A stretch of DNA of 64,000 bases from positions 152,156 through 216,155 of the forward strand of contig DS990599.1 of assembly GCA_000155715.1 (NCBI GenBank). The letters are read 5' to 3'. This stretch comes from a gamma proteobacterium HTCC5015. GTDB taxonomy: Bacteria; Pseudomonadota; Gammaproteobacteria; HTCC5015. The position numbers and the translations under genes are program-made. A model generated the notes under the pieces. That model had not been told where the DNA came from, ran no database searches, and worked only from the letters and a program-made list of their open reading frames with translations. Within the stretch, counting starts at the first letter, position 1. Each line of letters begins with the position of its first letter. This document shows positions 26,505 through 35,006 of the stretch, one piece after another.

Positions 26505-27740
26505 TTATAGACACACGCCGCTGTCGCGGATGTCTTTCAGGCGGCCGGGGCCGATGCCGTCGATTTGGGTCAGTTGGCCCAGGGATTCGATGGGTCGCAG
26601 GTCGATTAGGGCCTGTGCCCGCTCGGGGCCGAGGTGGGGCAGGGTTTCTAGTGTTTTCAAAGAGGCTGTGTTGAGGTTGATAGCGCCTGTTTTGCCAGTA
26701 TTACTCTTTTCGGTTTGATGAGCCTTTGGCTCGCCTGTGGGCTCTTCAAATCGCAGCCCGATGAAGTCGGCGGCAACTTCTATAAGCAGCTCTTGCAACA
26801 CTGTGCGGTTACCTATGGTGAGTACAATTTCATCGATAGCCATTAATAGCTCGGCAGCTTCCTCGGCTGGGGCCTGCTGTTTTAGGTTTTGTGCTAACAG
26901 GGCGACGATAGCCCGAGGGTCGGAGGCCTTGGTGTTGCTTTCCCGTGCAGCGCCTAGGCTGTTGGCCACCTCGGGAAGAATACGGGGCATGGTAGCTAGC
27001 AGTGGGTTTGCGTGCTTCGGCGAACCCAGTGTTCTTAATACATCTACCACGGTATCACTTGGCTCTAGACCACGACCCCAGCCCGTTAGAGCCAAGAGTA
27101 AAGCAGCCCCACAGTGCTGTGCTGACCACTGGGATATCGGCGGCAGAAACAGGGCATCAGTATCTTGGATGCGCTGGCTCAGGCGCCAGTTGCGCCAGTG
27201 ACGCTTGGCGAGGGAGGCGACATCGGGTGATGCCAGCAGCAAACGATAGAGTAGAACACCCAGAGAAGCGATGCCCTGTAACACAAGAGCGAGTAACCAC
27301 AGTGCACCTTGAATTAGCATAAAGGCTGCCATGAAGGCCAAGTAGATAACCTGGAGGGTGGCGGCATTTTTCCCGCGCAGCTGGATGCCGGCAATTTTTG
27401 CGGAGCTGCGCTGAGGTTTTATCCAGTTAAAGCTACCTAAGGCGTTACGGGTGGAGACGCTGGCGCCCGTTTTGGATAGGTTGAGCTTGGTCGGGCCACT
27501 GCCATAGCGCCCACGCAGTACAAAGCGGCCGTTTTGCAGGGCGATTTGGGTGTTTTTTAGTGGCGTGGTAGAGACGCGAAAGCCACGACTGGAATTGGCG
27601 GTAACATTGACACCCGCTGCTTTGGCCTGCGCCCTTATGGCAACACCACCTGTGCGGCTAGCACGCAGGTAGCGACCGCGGTGCTCGATGCGAGTTTGGC
27701 GACCGTGCGCATCCTTGTTTCCAATATTTAAAAAGGCCAT
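26505..27740 (-). CDS. Membrane protein with N-terminal DUF4236-like and C-terminal ComEA-type HhH domains
   Basis: The 411-residue product starts at ATG 27740 (AGGACAGG upstream). The N-terminal part resembles DUF4236 (KLNLSKTGASVSTRNALGSFNW). A hydrophobic double helix (about 125-170: VIYLAFMAAFMLIQGALWLL...) follows, then a helical middle region. The last 60 residues are a ComEA-like helix-hairpin-helix unit (INLNTASLKTLETLPHLG, QIDGIGPGRLKDI). HhH units bind DNA backbone. The combination is known as an uncharacterised family; I can assign no function. It closes the defence island and runs convergently to the Abi gene. Confidence 0.75.
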   Translation of the reverse strand: MAFLNIGNKDAHGRQTRIEHRGRYLRASRTGGVAIRAQAKAAGVNVTANSSRGFRVSTTPLKNTQIALQNGRFVLRGRYGSGPTKLNLSKTGASVSTRNALGSFNWIKPQRSSAKIAGIQLRGKNAATLQVIYLAFMAAFMLIQGALWLLALVLQGIASLGVLLYRLLLASPDVASLAKRHWRNWRLSQRIQDTDALFLPPISQWSAQHCGAALLLALTGWGRGLEPSDTVVDVLRTLGSPKHANPLLATMPRILPEVANSLGAARESNTKASDPRAIVALLAQNLKQQAPAEEAAELLMAIDEIVLTIGNRTVLQELLIEVAADFIGLRFEEPTGEPKAHQTEKSNTGKTGAINLNTASLKTLETLPHLGPERAQALIDLRPIESLGQLTQIDGIGPGRLKDIRDSGVCL

Positions 27741-27868
27741 ACCCTGTCCTGCTGGGAGTCGAAGCACTATAAATTGTAACGGTAGCGGTTTGCCCCGCAA
27801 GCACGTCAGTCTGAGGCGGTGGTGTGGCCCGGCTCTGCAGCCGCGCTGGTTTTGGGTCGCCTTAGACT

Positions 27869-28396
27869 CTAAGCCGTGTAGCGCTGCGCCAGCTGGGTGT
27901 AGTGTTCGGCGGAGTAGCGAATAAAGTCCCGCTCGCTGTCCTTTAATTCGCGCACGGCTTTGGCGGGGCTGCCCGCGTAGAGCCAGCCGCTTTTTAAGTG
28001 TTTCCCCGGCGTGACCAGCGCGCCTGCGGCCACCATGGTGCCCGCTTCTATAACCACATCATCCATTACCGTGGCGTTCATGCCGATCAGACAGTCGTTG
28101 CCAATGGTGCAGCCGTGCAGCATGGCCAAGTGGCCGACGGTGACGCGCTGGCCGATGCGAAGTGGCGCGCCTTCGGGCTTAAACGGGCCCTCGCGGGAGA
28201 CGTGCAATACGGCGCCATCCTGCACATTGCTGTCGGCGCCAATGGCTATCCAATTCACATCGCCGCGGATGACCGCGCCCGGCCAAACGCTGACGCGATC
28301 ACCCAGTGTCACACGGCCAATCACGGTGGCGGCCTCGTCGATGTAGGCGTCGTCGGCAACGCTGGGGGCGTGTTGTTCAAAATATCGTTGAGTCAT
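27869..28396 (-). CDS. Gamma-carbonic anhydrase family protein (YrdA-like)
   Basis: This 175-residue left-handed beta-helix protein has hexapeptide repeats (VIGRVTLGDRVSVWPGAVIRG, IGNDCLIGMNATVMDDVVIE). The metal-site pattern of gamma-carbonic anhydrases is kept in VGHLAMLHGC and VLHVS. The start is ATG 28396; the open frame extends further but without family similarity. Whether it hydrates CO2 or is only structural is not clear for YrdA/YrbA-type members. Confidence 0.9.
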   Translation of the reverse strand: MTQRYFEQHAPSVADDAYIDEAATVIGRVTLGDRVSVWPGAVIRGDVNWIAIGADSNVQDGAVLHVSREGPFKPEGAPLRIGQRVTVGHLAMLHGCTIGNDCLIGMNATVMDDVVIEAGTMVAAGALVTPGKHLKSGWLYAGSPAKAVRELKDSERDFIRYSAEHYTQLAQRYTA

Positions 28397-28537
28397 GCAA
28401 TGAGTGTAATGGCGACCTGAGCCCGCGTATAGATGCACAAAGATCGAGTGCTATTCAGCACAGAGTGAAGCTTATACAGTACGCACATTAACGTGCGCTA
28501 AAGCGGCAGAATGTCAAAAGATCCTAGGAGTACTACC

Positions 28538-29431
28538 ATGAGCGAAAATAACTGCTATCAGCCGCCTCGTATTTGGGTGCCAGACGAAGGCAGTGGTGGT
28601 CGCTTCTCTGGTATCAATCGCCCTGAGGCGGGGGCGAGGCACGAGAAAACGCTGCCCGTTGGAGATCATCCATTCCAGCTCTACTCGCTGGCTACGCCCA
28701 ATGGTGTCAAGGTTACGATCATGTTTGAGGAGTTACTGGCGTTGGGGCACGCCGAGGCCGAATACGATGCGTGGCCGATCAATATTTTAGAGGGCGATCA
28801 GTTTTCTAGTGGTTTTGTTGCGGTGAATCCCAATTCTAAAATTCCCGCTTTAACCGATAACAGCCGCGATGAGCCCGTGCGCTTGTTTGAGTCGGGTTCT
28901 ATTTTACTGTACCTCGCAGAGCGCTTTGGCGAGCTGTTGCCCAGAGAGCTATCCGCTCGTACCGAGACGCTAAATTGGCTGTTTTGGCAGATGGGCAGCG
29001 CGCCCTTTTTAGGCGGCGGCTTTGGGCATTTTTACGCCTATGCACCCGAGCCGATGAAGTATCCTATTGATCGCTTCACCATGGAGGTAAAGCGGCAGTT
29101 GGATGTGTTAGATCAGCACCTAGCCGAGAATCGCTATATGGGGGGCGACGACTACAGTATTGCCGATATCGCCAACTGGCCTTGGTACGGCGCGCTGGTA
29201 TTGGGACGCCTTTACGACGCCGCAGAGTTTCTTCAGGTGTCGGAGTATCACCACTTACTGCGTTGGGCGGAGGACATCGACCAGCGGCCCGCCGTACAGC
29301 GTGGACGCATGGTGAATCGCTTTTGGGGCGAGGCTAAAGAACAGTTGCACGAGCGCCACGATGCCAGCGATTTTGAGTGTCGTACCCAAGATAAGCGGGG
29401 CGAGGACAACAGCACTGGCGACTATGTCTAG
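28538..29431 (+). CDS. Glutathione-dependent disulfide-bond oxidoreductase, YghU-like
   Basis: The 297-residue nu-class GST-like protein starts at ATG 28538 (TAGGAG 7 nt upstream); an earlier in-frame ATG at 28511 has no ribosome binding site. The thioredoxin fold begins FQLYSLATPNGVKVTIMFEEL, with the cis-Pro in NPNSKIPAL and a DESGSILLYL-type site (RLFESGSILLYLAERFG). The C-terminal GST helical domain includes MGGDDYSIADIANWPW. E. coli YghU binds two glutathiones and reduces disulfides. Its stop overlaps the acyltransferase gene on the other strand by 4 bp. Confidence 0.93.
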   Translation: MSENNCYQPPRIWVPDEGSGGRFSGINRPEAGARHEKTLPVGDHPFQLYSLATPNGVKVTIMFEELLALGHAEAEYDAWPINILEGDQFSSGFVAVNPNSKIPALTDNSRDEPVRLFESGSILLYLAERFGELLPRELSARTETLNWLFWQMGSAPFLGGGFGHFYAYAPEPMKYPIDRFTMEVKRQLDVLDQHLAENRYMGGDDYSIADIANWPWYGALVLGRLYDAAEFLQVSEYHHLLRWAEDIDQRPAVQRGRMVNRFWGEAKEQLHERHDASDFECRTQDKRGEDNSTGDYV

Positions 29432-30213
29432 GTGTTTGGCGAGTGGGCGGCGTACTCTTTCAGCATGGATGCCATCTGCGATTTAACCACGCTGTGCCAC
29501 TCTTCCACCGCTCGGTTGACGGCTTTGCTGTCGTTCAAATCCACTTTGGGCGGCTGCAAGGGTTCGCTGAGATAGTGGGTGAGTGAAACGGGGCGTGGGA
29601 TAAGCGTGGGGCCAATGCCTCTAATGATTAGAACGGGCAGGCGAAATTTTTTATACACCCACTTGGTCAGGCGATTTTCGTAGACGGTAAAAATATCGTC
29701 GGCCTCGGGGCAGGCGGCCAGTACAATCGGTGTCTGCGTTTCGATAGCGAGCCGCACAAAGCCTTTTCGCGAGTCCCACAGCAATTGGTTTTTCTGCGAG
29801 CTCGGCTTTAAGGCCTCGCGCATCCCCCCGGGCGCCACCAGTAATAACTGCTCGTCTTCTAGCAGCTCTCGAGCCACATCGGGCCGCGTTCTAACGGCGC
29901 CAACATCAGCGGCAAACTCGCCAAAGCCCGGGATCTTAAACCAGAAATTATCGCCCAGGCTGCGAGCCAAGCGCCCCAAGTTTTGATGAATGTAGGACGA
30001 CAGAATAAAGGTGTCGTAGGTCGCTAAGCTGTGATTGACCACCAATAGACAGCGACCTTCGCGGGGCAAGTTCTCGCCGTTGACCACGCGGTGGCGGTGG
30101 TAGCGAGCGAAGGGTGGCACCATGCGGTCGTAGTACGTGGAAACGCGGCTATCGACGGGATCGCGATAGTAAAAATCGGGGTGGTTGGCGGGAATGAAGG
30201 CTTTCTTGGGCAT
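29428..30213 (-). CDS. Lysophospholipid acyltransferase-like protein
   Basis: This 261-residue protein has the acyltransferase block NHSLATYDTF (an H-x5-D spacing, not the usual H-x4-D) and block III as VAPGGMREAL instead of FPEGTR. These are closer to diacylglycerol acyltransferase/plant phytyl-ester synthase-like members. GFVRLAIETQTPIVLAA is typical of the superfamily. It probably acylates a lipid at the inner membrane; the acceptor is unknown. It is convergent with the YghU-like gene. Confidence 0.8.
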   Translation of the reverse strand: MPKKAFIPANHPDFYYRDPVDSRVSTYYDRMVPPFARYHRHRVVNGENLPREGRCLLVVNHSLATYDTFILSSYIHQNLGRLARSLGDNFWFKIPGFGEFAADVGAVRTRPDVARELLEDEQLLLVAPGGMREALKPSSQKNQLLWDSRKGFVRLAIETQTPIVLAACPEADDIFTVYENRLTKWVYKKFRLPVLIIRGIGPTLIPRPVSLTHYLSEPLQPPKVDLNDSKAVNRAVEEWHSVVKSQMASMLKEYAAHSPNT

Positions 30214-30361
30214 GTTGGAAGCCTAGCGCATTGTGATTGCGAGTGAAATTACTGCGGCACGCAAGTCCGTTCCGCTGGCGGTTTGTCATAGAGGCCGATT
30301 GAATCCAGCGCCGCTTTTCGCCATAGTTCTCGCTCTCGAAGTTCTGCAAGAGACCCAGAAT

Positions 30362-31084
30362 ATGGAATGGCTCGCCGACCCACAGATTTGGATTGCCTTT
30401 TTTACGCTCACCGCGTTAGAAATTGTTCTGGGCATCGACAACATCATCTTTATTTCGATTCTGGTGGGGCGCCTGCCCAAAGAGCAGCAGGACAAGGGCC
30501 GCTATATTGGTTTGGCGATGGCCTTGATACTGCGAGTTCTGCTTCTGCTCTCGCTGACTTGGATTATGGGCCTCACCGACGATTTGTTCAGCGTGTTCGG
30601 CAATGGCATTAGCGGCCGCGATTTAATACTGATACTCGGTGGCGGCTTTTTATTAGCCAAAAGCACGCTGGAAATTCACCACGCGCTGGAGGAAGATCCG
30701 AGCGACAATATGGCCGCCAAGGGCGGCGCCTCCTTTGCGTCTGTGATTGGTCAGATTGCCGTGATCGACGTGGTTTTCTCTTTAGATTCTGTGATTACGG
30801 CGGTGGGCTTGGTTGAGCAGATCTCGGTCATGATTGCGGCAGTCGTGATTGCAGTGATTTTTATGATGTTGGCCTCGGGGCCGATTAGCCGTTTTATCGA
30901 GACACATCCCACGCTCAAAATGTTGGCGCTGAGCTTTTTGATTTTAATCGGCTTTACCCTGATGGGTGAGGGCTGGGGGTTGCATGTGCCCAAAGGCTAC
31001 ATTTACTTTGCCATGGCCTTCTCCGTGGGTGTGGAGTTTCTCAATATCAAAGTGCGGGCCAAGCGCAAAGCGAAAGCGGCTTAA
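30362..31084 (+). CDS. TerC family integral membrane protein
   Basis: The 240-residue product starts at ATG 30362 (MEWLADPQIWIAFFTL). It has about seven hydrophobic helices with the conserved TerC acidic motifs ALEIVLGIDNIIFI and VIDVVFSLDSVITAVG. TerC proteins are linked to metal (Mn2+) efflux or tellurite resistance; this short type is like YkoY/YgdQ. I saw no yybP-ykoY manganese riboswitch in the 148 bp upstream. The next gene on this strand is over 9 kb away. Confidence 0.9.
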   Translation: MEWLADPQIWIAFFTLTALEIVLGIDNIIFISILVGRLPKEQQDKGRYIGLAMALILRVLLLLSLTWIMGLTDDLFSVFGNGISGRDLILILGGGFLLAKSTLEIHHALEEDPSDNMAAKGGASFASVIGQIAVIDVVFSLDSVITAVGLVEQISVMIAAVVIAVIFMMLASGPISRFIETHPTLKMLALSFLILIGFTLMGEGWGLHVPKGYIYFAMAFSVGVEFLNIKVRAKRKAKAA

Positions 31085-31093
31085 AGCCCGCCG

Positions 31094-32169
31094 TGGGTCG
31101 GCGTTCAGACCTCCGTAGCGGCGGCACTGGTGCAGTCGGGCTGAAGCCCGACCCACGGTGTCGCTCTCCAATGGCCGTGGGTCGGCCTTCAGGCCGACTT
31201 GTGGTCGCTACAGCTGCTAGCTCGACAGTTCTTCCCAAAATTCGCGCAGGGTTTGGGAGGGTTGGTACCAGTCCAAGGTGAACTTCCATGAGGCTTGTTC
31301 GAGCTGTTTCGTTTCACTGATCAAATCGGCACACTTGATTCGCTTACATGGATTTAGATGAGGGACGTGAGCAAGAGCGGAAGCTTCAGACCTTCGTAGC
31401 GGTGGCACTGGTGCAGTCGGGCTGAAGCCCGCCCCACGGTGTCGCCCTCCAATGGCCGTGGGTGGGCCTTCAGGCCGACTTGTGGTCGCTACAGCGGCTA
31501 GCTCGATAGCTCCTGCCAGAATTCGCGCAGGGTTTGGGAGGGCTGATGCCAGTCCAAGGTGAACTTCCATGAGGCCTGTTCGAGTTGTTTCGTTTCACTG
31601 ATCAAATCGGCACACTTGATTCGCTTACATGGATTTAGATGAGGGACGTGAGCAAGAGCGGAAGCTTCAGACCTTCGTAGCGGTGGCACTAGTGCAGTCG
31701 GGCTGAAGCCCGACCCACGGTGTCGCCCTCCAATGGCCGTGGGTCGGCCTTCAGGCCGACTTGTGTTAGCTACAGCTGCTAGCTCGACAGCTCTTGCCAG
31801 AATTCGCGCAGGGTTTGGGAGGGCTGATGCCAGTCCAAGGTGAACTTCCATGAGGCCTGTTCGAGTTGTTTCGTTTCACTGATCAAATCGGCACACTTGA
31901 TTCGCTTACATGGATTTAGATGAGGGACGTGAGCAAGAGCGGAAGCTTCAGACCTTCGTAGCGGTGGCACTGGTGCAGTCGGGCTGAAGCCCGCCCCACG
32001 GTGTCGCCCTCCAATGGCCGTCGGTCGGTCTTCAGGCCGACTTGTGGTCGCTACAGCGGCTAGCTCGACAGCTCTTGCCAGAATTCGCGCAGGGTTTGGG
32101 AGGGCTGATGCCAGTCCAAGGTGAACTTCCATGAGGCCTGTTCGAGCTGTTTCATTTCACTGAGCAAAT
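31094..32169. repeat. Tandem array: ppx 3'-end fragment plus palindromic repeat pair, 281-bp unit
   Basis: Four copies of the last about 110 bp of ppx are spaced exactly 281 bp apart (their ends at 32060, 31779, 31498 and 31217). Only the one at 32060 belongs to the intact gene. Each is followed by about 118 bp with two palindromes of family A type (for example GTCGGGCTGAAGCCCGAC at 31135 and GTCGGCCTTCAGGCCGAC at 31181). The three extra copies also carry a linker of about 54 bp with GGGACGTGAGCAAGAGCGGA, absent from ppx. The outermost copy (31217) is the most diverged. No other gene lies between terC and ppx. Confidence 0.93.
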
Positions 32170-33619
32170 CGGCACAAGTGAGAGGATGCGCCATGATCCA
32201 CGCTTCATCGACACGCAGTAATAGCGATTGATCGCTGGCGAATAGCGTGAGCTCAGGCAGCGGCTCCTCTTGTCGGCTGCGATGTAGCAAGACAGATAGG
32301 CGGAGCAAAACGGCTAAATAGCGCAGGGGCTTTTGGTACTGAGAGGGCACGGCGTTGCATTTTTCATCGTGAAATTTGCTGCGGTGCAAGCGCGCTAAAA
32401 CGGCCAGCACCGCCTGTTCGTGCCAAGAAAAACCGGGCATATCGGCGTAGGCCAAGATGTACTCACTGTGGCGGTGGTATTTGCTGTGGGAGATATTTAA
32501 GCCCACTTCGGCCAGCCGGCAGGCCCAGCGCAGCTCCTGCTCGTGTTCCTCATTTAATTGCCATGCTTCGGCCACCTGCCGAAACAAATAGACGGCGGTA
32601 TTTTCAACGCGCTCGGCCTGTTCTGAATCGATGGCGTACTGTTGAACCATGGTTTGCACGGTTTGTTCTCGAATGTCTTCCTTGTGAGTTCGACCGATTA
32701 AATCGTAGAGCAGCCCTTCGCGTAGAGAGCTTTGCGAGACATCCATGTGTTTAATATCGAGTGCTTTGAACACCGCTTCGAGAACGGCAACGCCGCCAAT
32801 AATAATCGGCTGTCGATTGTCTTTGAGTGCTTCGATATCAATTTTGTCGATATGCCCCGCTTTGATCAGCGCTTTGCGCAATTTTTTGAGTGCCTTGGCG
32901 CTGATGCCCTGTTCGCACCAGTCGTTAGCTTGCGCCACGGTTTCTACCGCTTTGATGGTGCCCGAGCAGCCCAGCGTATTCGACCAGCCGAGCTTTTTGT
33001 AGGTCGACAACAGTGGCTGCATTTGCAGCTGAGCCTGAGTGATGGCTTTGTCATAGGCTTTGGCGGAGATTTTTCCGCCATCAAAGAACCGCTGGGTCCA
33101 AGACACACAGCCCATGTTGACGCTCTCCAGCGTATGCGGGCGGCCCTCGGCGCCGAGAATTATTTCGGTACTGCCTCCGCCGATGTCGAGTACTAATTGG
33201 TTGCCCTCGACGGGGGCGGTGCTGTGGGTGGTTCCCAGAAAGATCAAGCGCGCTTCCTCGCGGCCCGAGATAATATCGATGGGATGACCGAGCGCTTTCT
33301 CGGCGCGCTCTAAAAAACCGTACTCGGCTTTTACTCGGCGCAGTGTATTGGTGCCGACGCAGCGCACGCGCCCCGAATCAAACTCCGCCAAACGCTGGCC
33401 AAATTGGGACAGGGTGTTGAGTGCCAGCTGCGTTGTGGCCTCGTCTATATCGCCCTGCTTGTTGAGGCCACCGCCGAGGCGTACGGTTTCGCGCAGGCTG
33501 TCGAGCACGCGCAAGTGGCCGTCGGACTCTTCGCGAGCAATGATCATATGAAAACTGTTAGAGCCGAGGTCAATCGCGGCGTAGGTGTGCATATCAGCCA
33601 TGGTGTCAGAGTTTACCAA
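32060..33619 (-). CDS. ppx: Exopolyphosphatase/guanosine pentaphosphatase
   Basis: This 519-residue Ppx/GppA phosphatase (E. coli Ppx 513) releases phosphate from polyphosphate ends. The actin-like ATPase motifs are AAIDLGSNSFHMIIA and LVLDIGGGSTEIILG. The C-terminal HD-like helical part includes HSEYILAYADMPGFSWHEQ. The start could be TTG 33619 (GGAGAA 5-6 nt upstream) or ATG 33601, which lacks a ribosome site. The end of the gene seeds a tandem array of partial copies. The polyphosphate kinase gene is 16 kb away and not co-transcribed. Confidence 0.94.
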   Translation of the reverse strand: MVNSDTMADMHTYAAIDLGSNSFHMIIAREESDGHLRVLDSLRETVRLGGGLNKQGDIDEATTQLALNTLSQFGQRLAEFDSGRVRCVGTNTLRRVKAEYGFLERAEKALGHPIDIISGREEARLIFLGTTHSTAPVEGNQLVLDIGGGSTEIILGAEGRPHTLESVNMGCVSWTQRFFDGGKISAKAYDKAITQAQLQMQPLLSTYKKLGWSNTLGCSGTIKAVETVAQANDWCEQGISAKALKKLRKALIKAGHIDKIDIEALKDNRQPIIIGGVAVLEAVFKALDIKHMDVSQSSLREGLLYDLIGRTHKEDIREQTVQTMVQQYAIDSEQAERVENTAVYLFRQVAEAWQLNEEHEQELRWACRLAEVGLNISHSKYHRHSEYILAYADMPGFSWHEQAVLAVLARLHRSKFHDEKCNAVPSQYQKPLRYLAVLLRLSVLLHRSRQEEPLPELTLFASDQSLLLRVDEAWIMAHPLTCADLLSEMKQLEQASWKFTLDWHQPSQTLREFWQELSS

Positions 33620-33693
33620 AGCTTCTCCTCAACACCATGGCAGATTGCGGGGGCGCGCAGGGATGGCTCGCGTTTACCAACAGGCTTCACCAC

Positions 33694-34122
33694 CTATTGA
33701 TAGATGATATCTCCACGCATGGGTGCGAGTTTTTTAAGCAGGCGGTTTTGCGTGCGTTTGTCCACGCCCTCGGTGTCCATCGCGGCGGTGAGCGCGTTGA
33801 CGGTGGCGTTGAACTCGCCCTCGGTAATGTCCATGCCGCGGTGCACTTGCTGCATGGAGTCGCCGGTGTACTCGCAGGGGCCGCCGCTTTCAAAGCAAAT
33901 TTGCTCGATGAACTTTTCTTTAAAACGGCCTAGGTCAGTATCGGAAAAATGCGTAATGATTTCTCGATTAAAACCGATTTCATTGATAAAGCGATGGGTT
34001 ATCGATTCAATACCTTCAAGCTCGCCCAAAGCGCGGTAGAGGCTGTCGTCTTGAGTCGTTTTTGTGGCATTGGCGCAGGCGACGAGCAGCGCGCTGATGA
34101 CTGCGATCAATAGCGTTTTCAT
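33694..34122 (-). CDS. Lipoprotein group 1 truncated hemoglobin
   Basis: This 142-residue protein has a signal peptide with lipobox (LLVACAN, Cys about 16) followed by a truncated globin. Evidence is SLYRALGELEGIESITHRFI at the N-terminus and the proximal-His region YTGDSMQQVHRGMDITEGEF. Most truncated globins are cytosolic, so membrane anchoring in the periplasm is unusual and suggests O2/NO chemistry at the cell surface. It is the last gene of the cupredoxin-EAL-DUF3034-globin unit, 4 bp after the DUF3034 gene. Confidence 0.88.
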   Translation of the reverse strand: MKTLLIAVISALLVACANATKTTQDDSLYRALGELEGIESITHRFINEIGFNREIITHFSDTDLGRFKEKFIEQICFESGGPCEYTGDSMQQVHRGMDITEGEFNATVNALTAAMDTEGVDKRTQNRLLKKLAPMRGDIIYQ

Positions 34123-34126
34123 AGTG

Positions 34127-35005
34127 TTACCAGAGGTAGCCGGTGAGAGATAAATAAAAGCCCTTTTGCTCTTTCGAGCCCGCGATTTGGCCGAGGTTAG
34201 TCCAAGCCCCCGTCACATTGAAATGCTCATTGGGCAAATAGGCGACAAAGACATCGCCCGCATCCTCTTCTTCAAAGGCGGATAAGTTGTCGGGCTTTTG
34301 GCGATACTCGGCACCGATGGCCCACTGCGGGTGTGGCAGCAAAGCGATAGATGTTTCGGCGTTGATGCTATGGCTCTTTTCCACATCGCCGCCGTAGCCG
34401 AGGAGGCCAAACTGATTGGCGCGGCTGGCGCGCAGCGTTAAGTTGCCGAGCACATTGACGCCAGAGAAAGCATCTAGCCACAGCTTGGTTGCGCTCACGT
34501 ATAAATCGGTGCCTTGATCGGCCTCATCGGCGCCGACCACCTGCGCCACGGCGCGATCACGCAGCCATCGATGCTGTAGGCCAACACTGACTTGTGGCCA
34601 TTGCGAATAGATTAAATCGCCGTAGAGCCGGGCCTTCACACCCAGCACATCTTGTTCGATGTCATTCACGCCCAAGGCGCCGCCGAGGGTGCCCAAATCA
34701 AAGCGATGCTTGGCGTAGCTCACTTCTACACGGTCGTAAAAGCTCACAGCCACACCTTGGCTGTTTAAACGGTAGTCGGGTAGGTGTACTTGGGTGCTAA
34801 ACACGGTCCCCGAGGTTTGCTCGCGGGAGTCGTAGCCCGCCAGTACCGCCCAGGGAACTAGGCCTCCGCCGCCCGAGCCTTCGACCTGAGTGACCCCAGG
34901 GGCGGCGAGAAGTTTGCCCGTGACCTGCTCGGCCTGGGCGCTAGGTGTGCCGACTAACAGTGCCAAGAACATCATGCTGGCGTATGGGCGGTGCAACCAT
35001 TTCAT
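34127..35005 (-). CDS. DUF3034 family exported protein
   Basis: This roughly 292-residue protein has a signal peptide (MMFLALLVGTPSAQA). Alternating strands rich in aromatic residues suggest an outer-membrane beta-barrel, ending in ...YLSLTGYLW. GKLLAAPGVTQVEGSGGGGLVPWAVLAGY is the recognisable DUF3034 start. Its function is not known. It begins within or just beyond the end of the EAL gene (ATG at 35005, alternative 35020), so translation is coupled. Confidence 0.8.
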   Translation of the reverse strand: MKWLHRPYASMMFLALLVGTPSAQAEQVTGKLLAAPGVTQVEGSGGGGLVPWAVLAGYDSREQTSGTVFSTQVHLPDYRLNSQGVAVSFYDRVEVSYAKHRFDLGTLGGALGVNDIEQDVLGVKARLYGDLIYSQWPQVSVGLQHRWLRDRAVAQVVGADEADQGTDLYVSATKLWLDAFSGVNVLGNLTLRASRANQFGLLGYGGDVEKSHSINAETSIALLPHPQWAIGAEYRQKPDNLSAFEEEDAGDVFVAYLPNEHFNVTGAWTNLGQIAGSKEQKGFYLSLTGYLW

Positions 35006-35006
35006 A

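Noticed and set aside
30214..30361. yybP-ykoY manganese riboswitch before terC
   Set aside because: I looked for the conserved GGGGAGUAG and CCGCAAG-like parts and did not see them.
31217..32132. Three similar 117-codon minus-strand open frames
   Set aside because: They arise because 281 is not a multiple of three: each reads out of one ppx tail copy through the palindromes into the next. They are repeat artefacts.
31094..32169. CRISPR array
   Set aside because: The repeat unit is 281 bp with no unique spacers and contains a gene tail; there are no cas genes.
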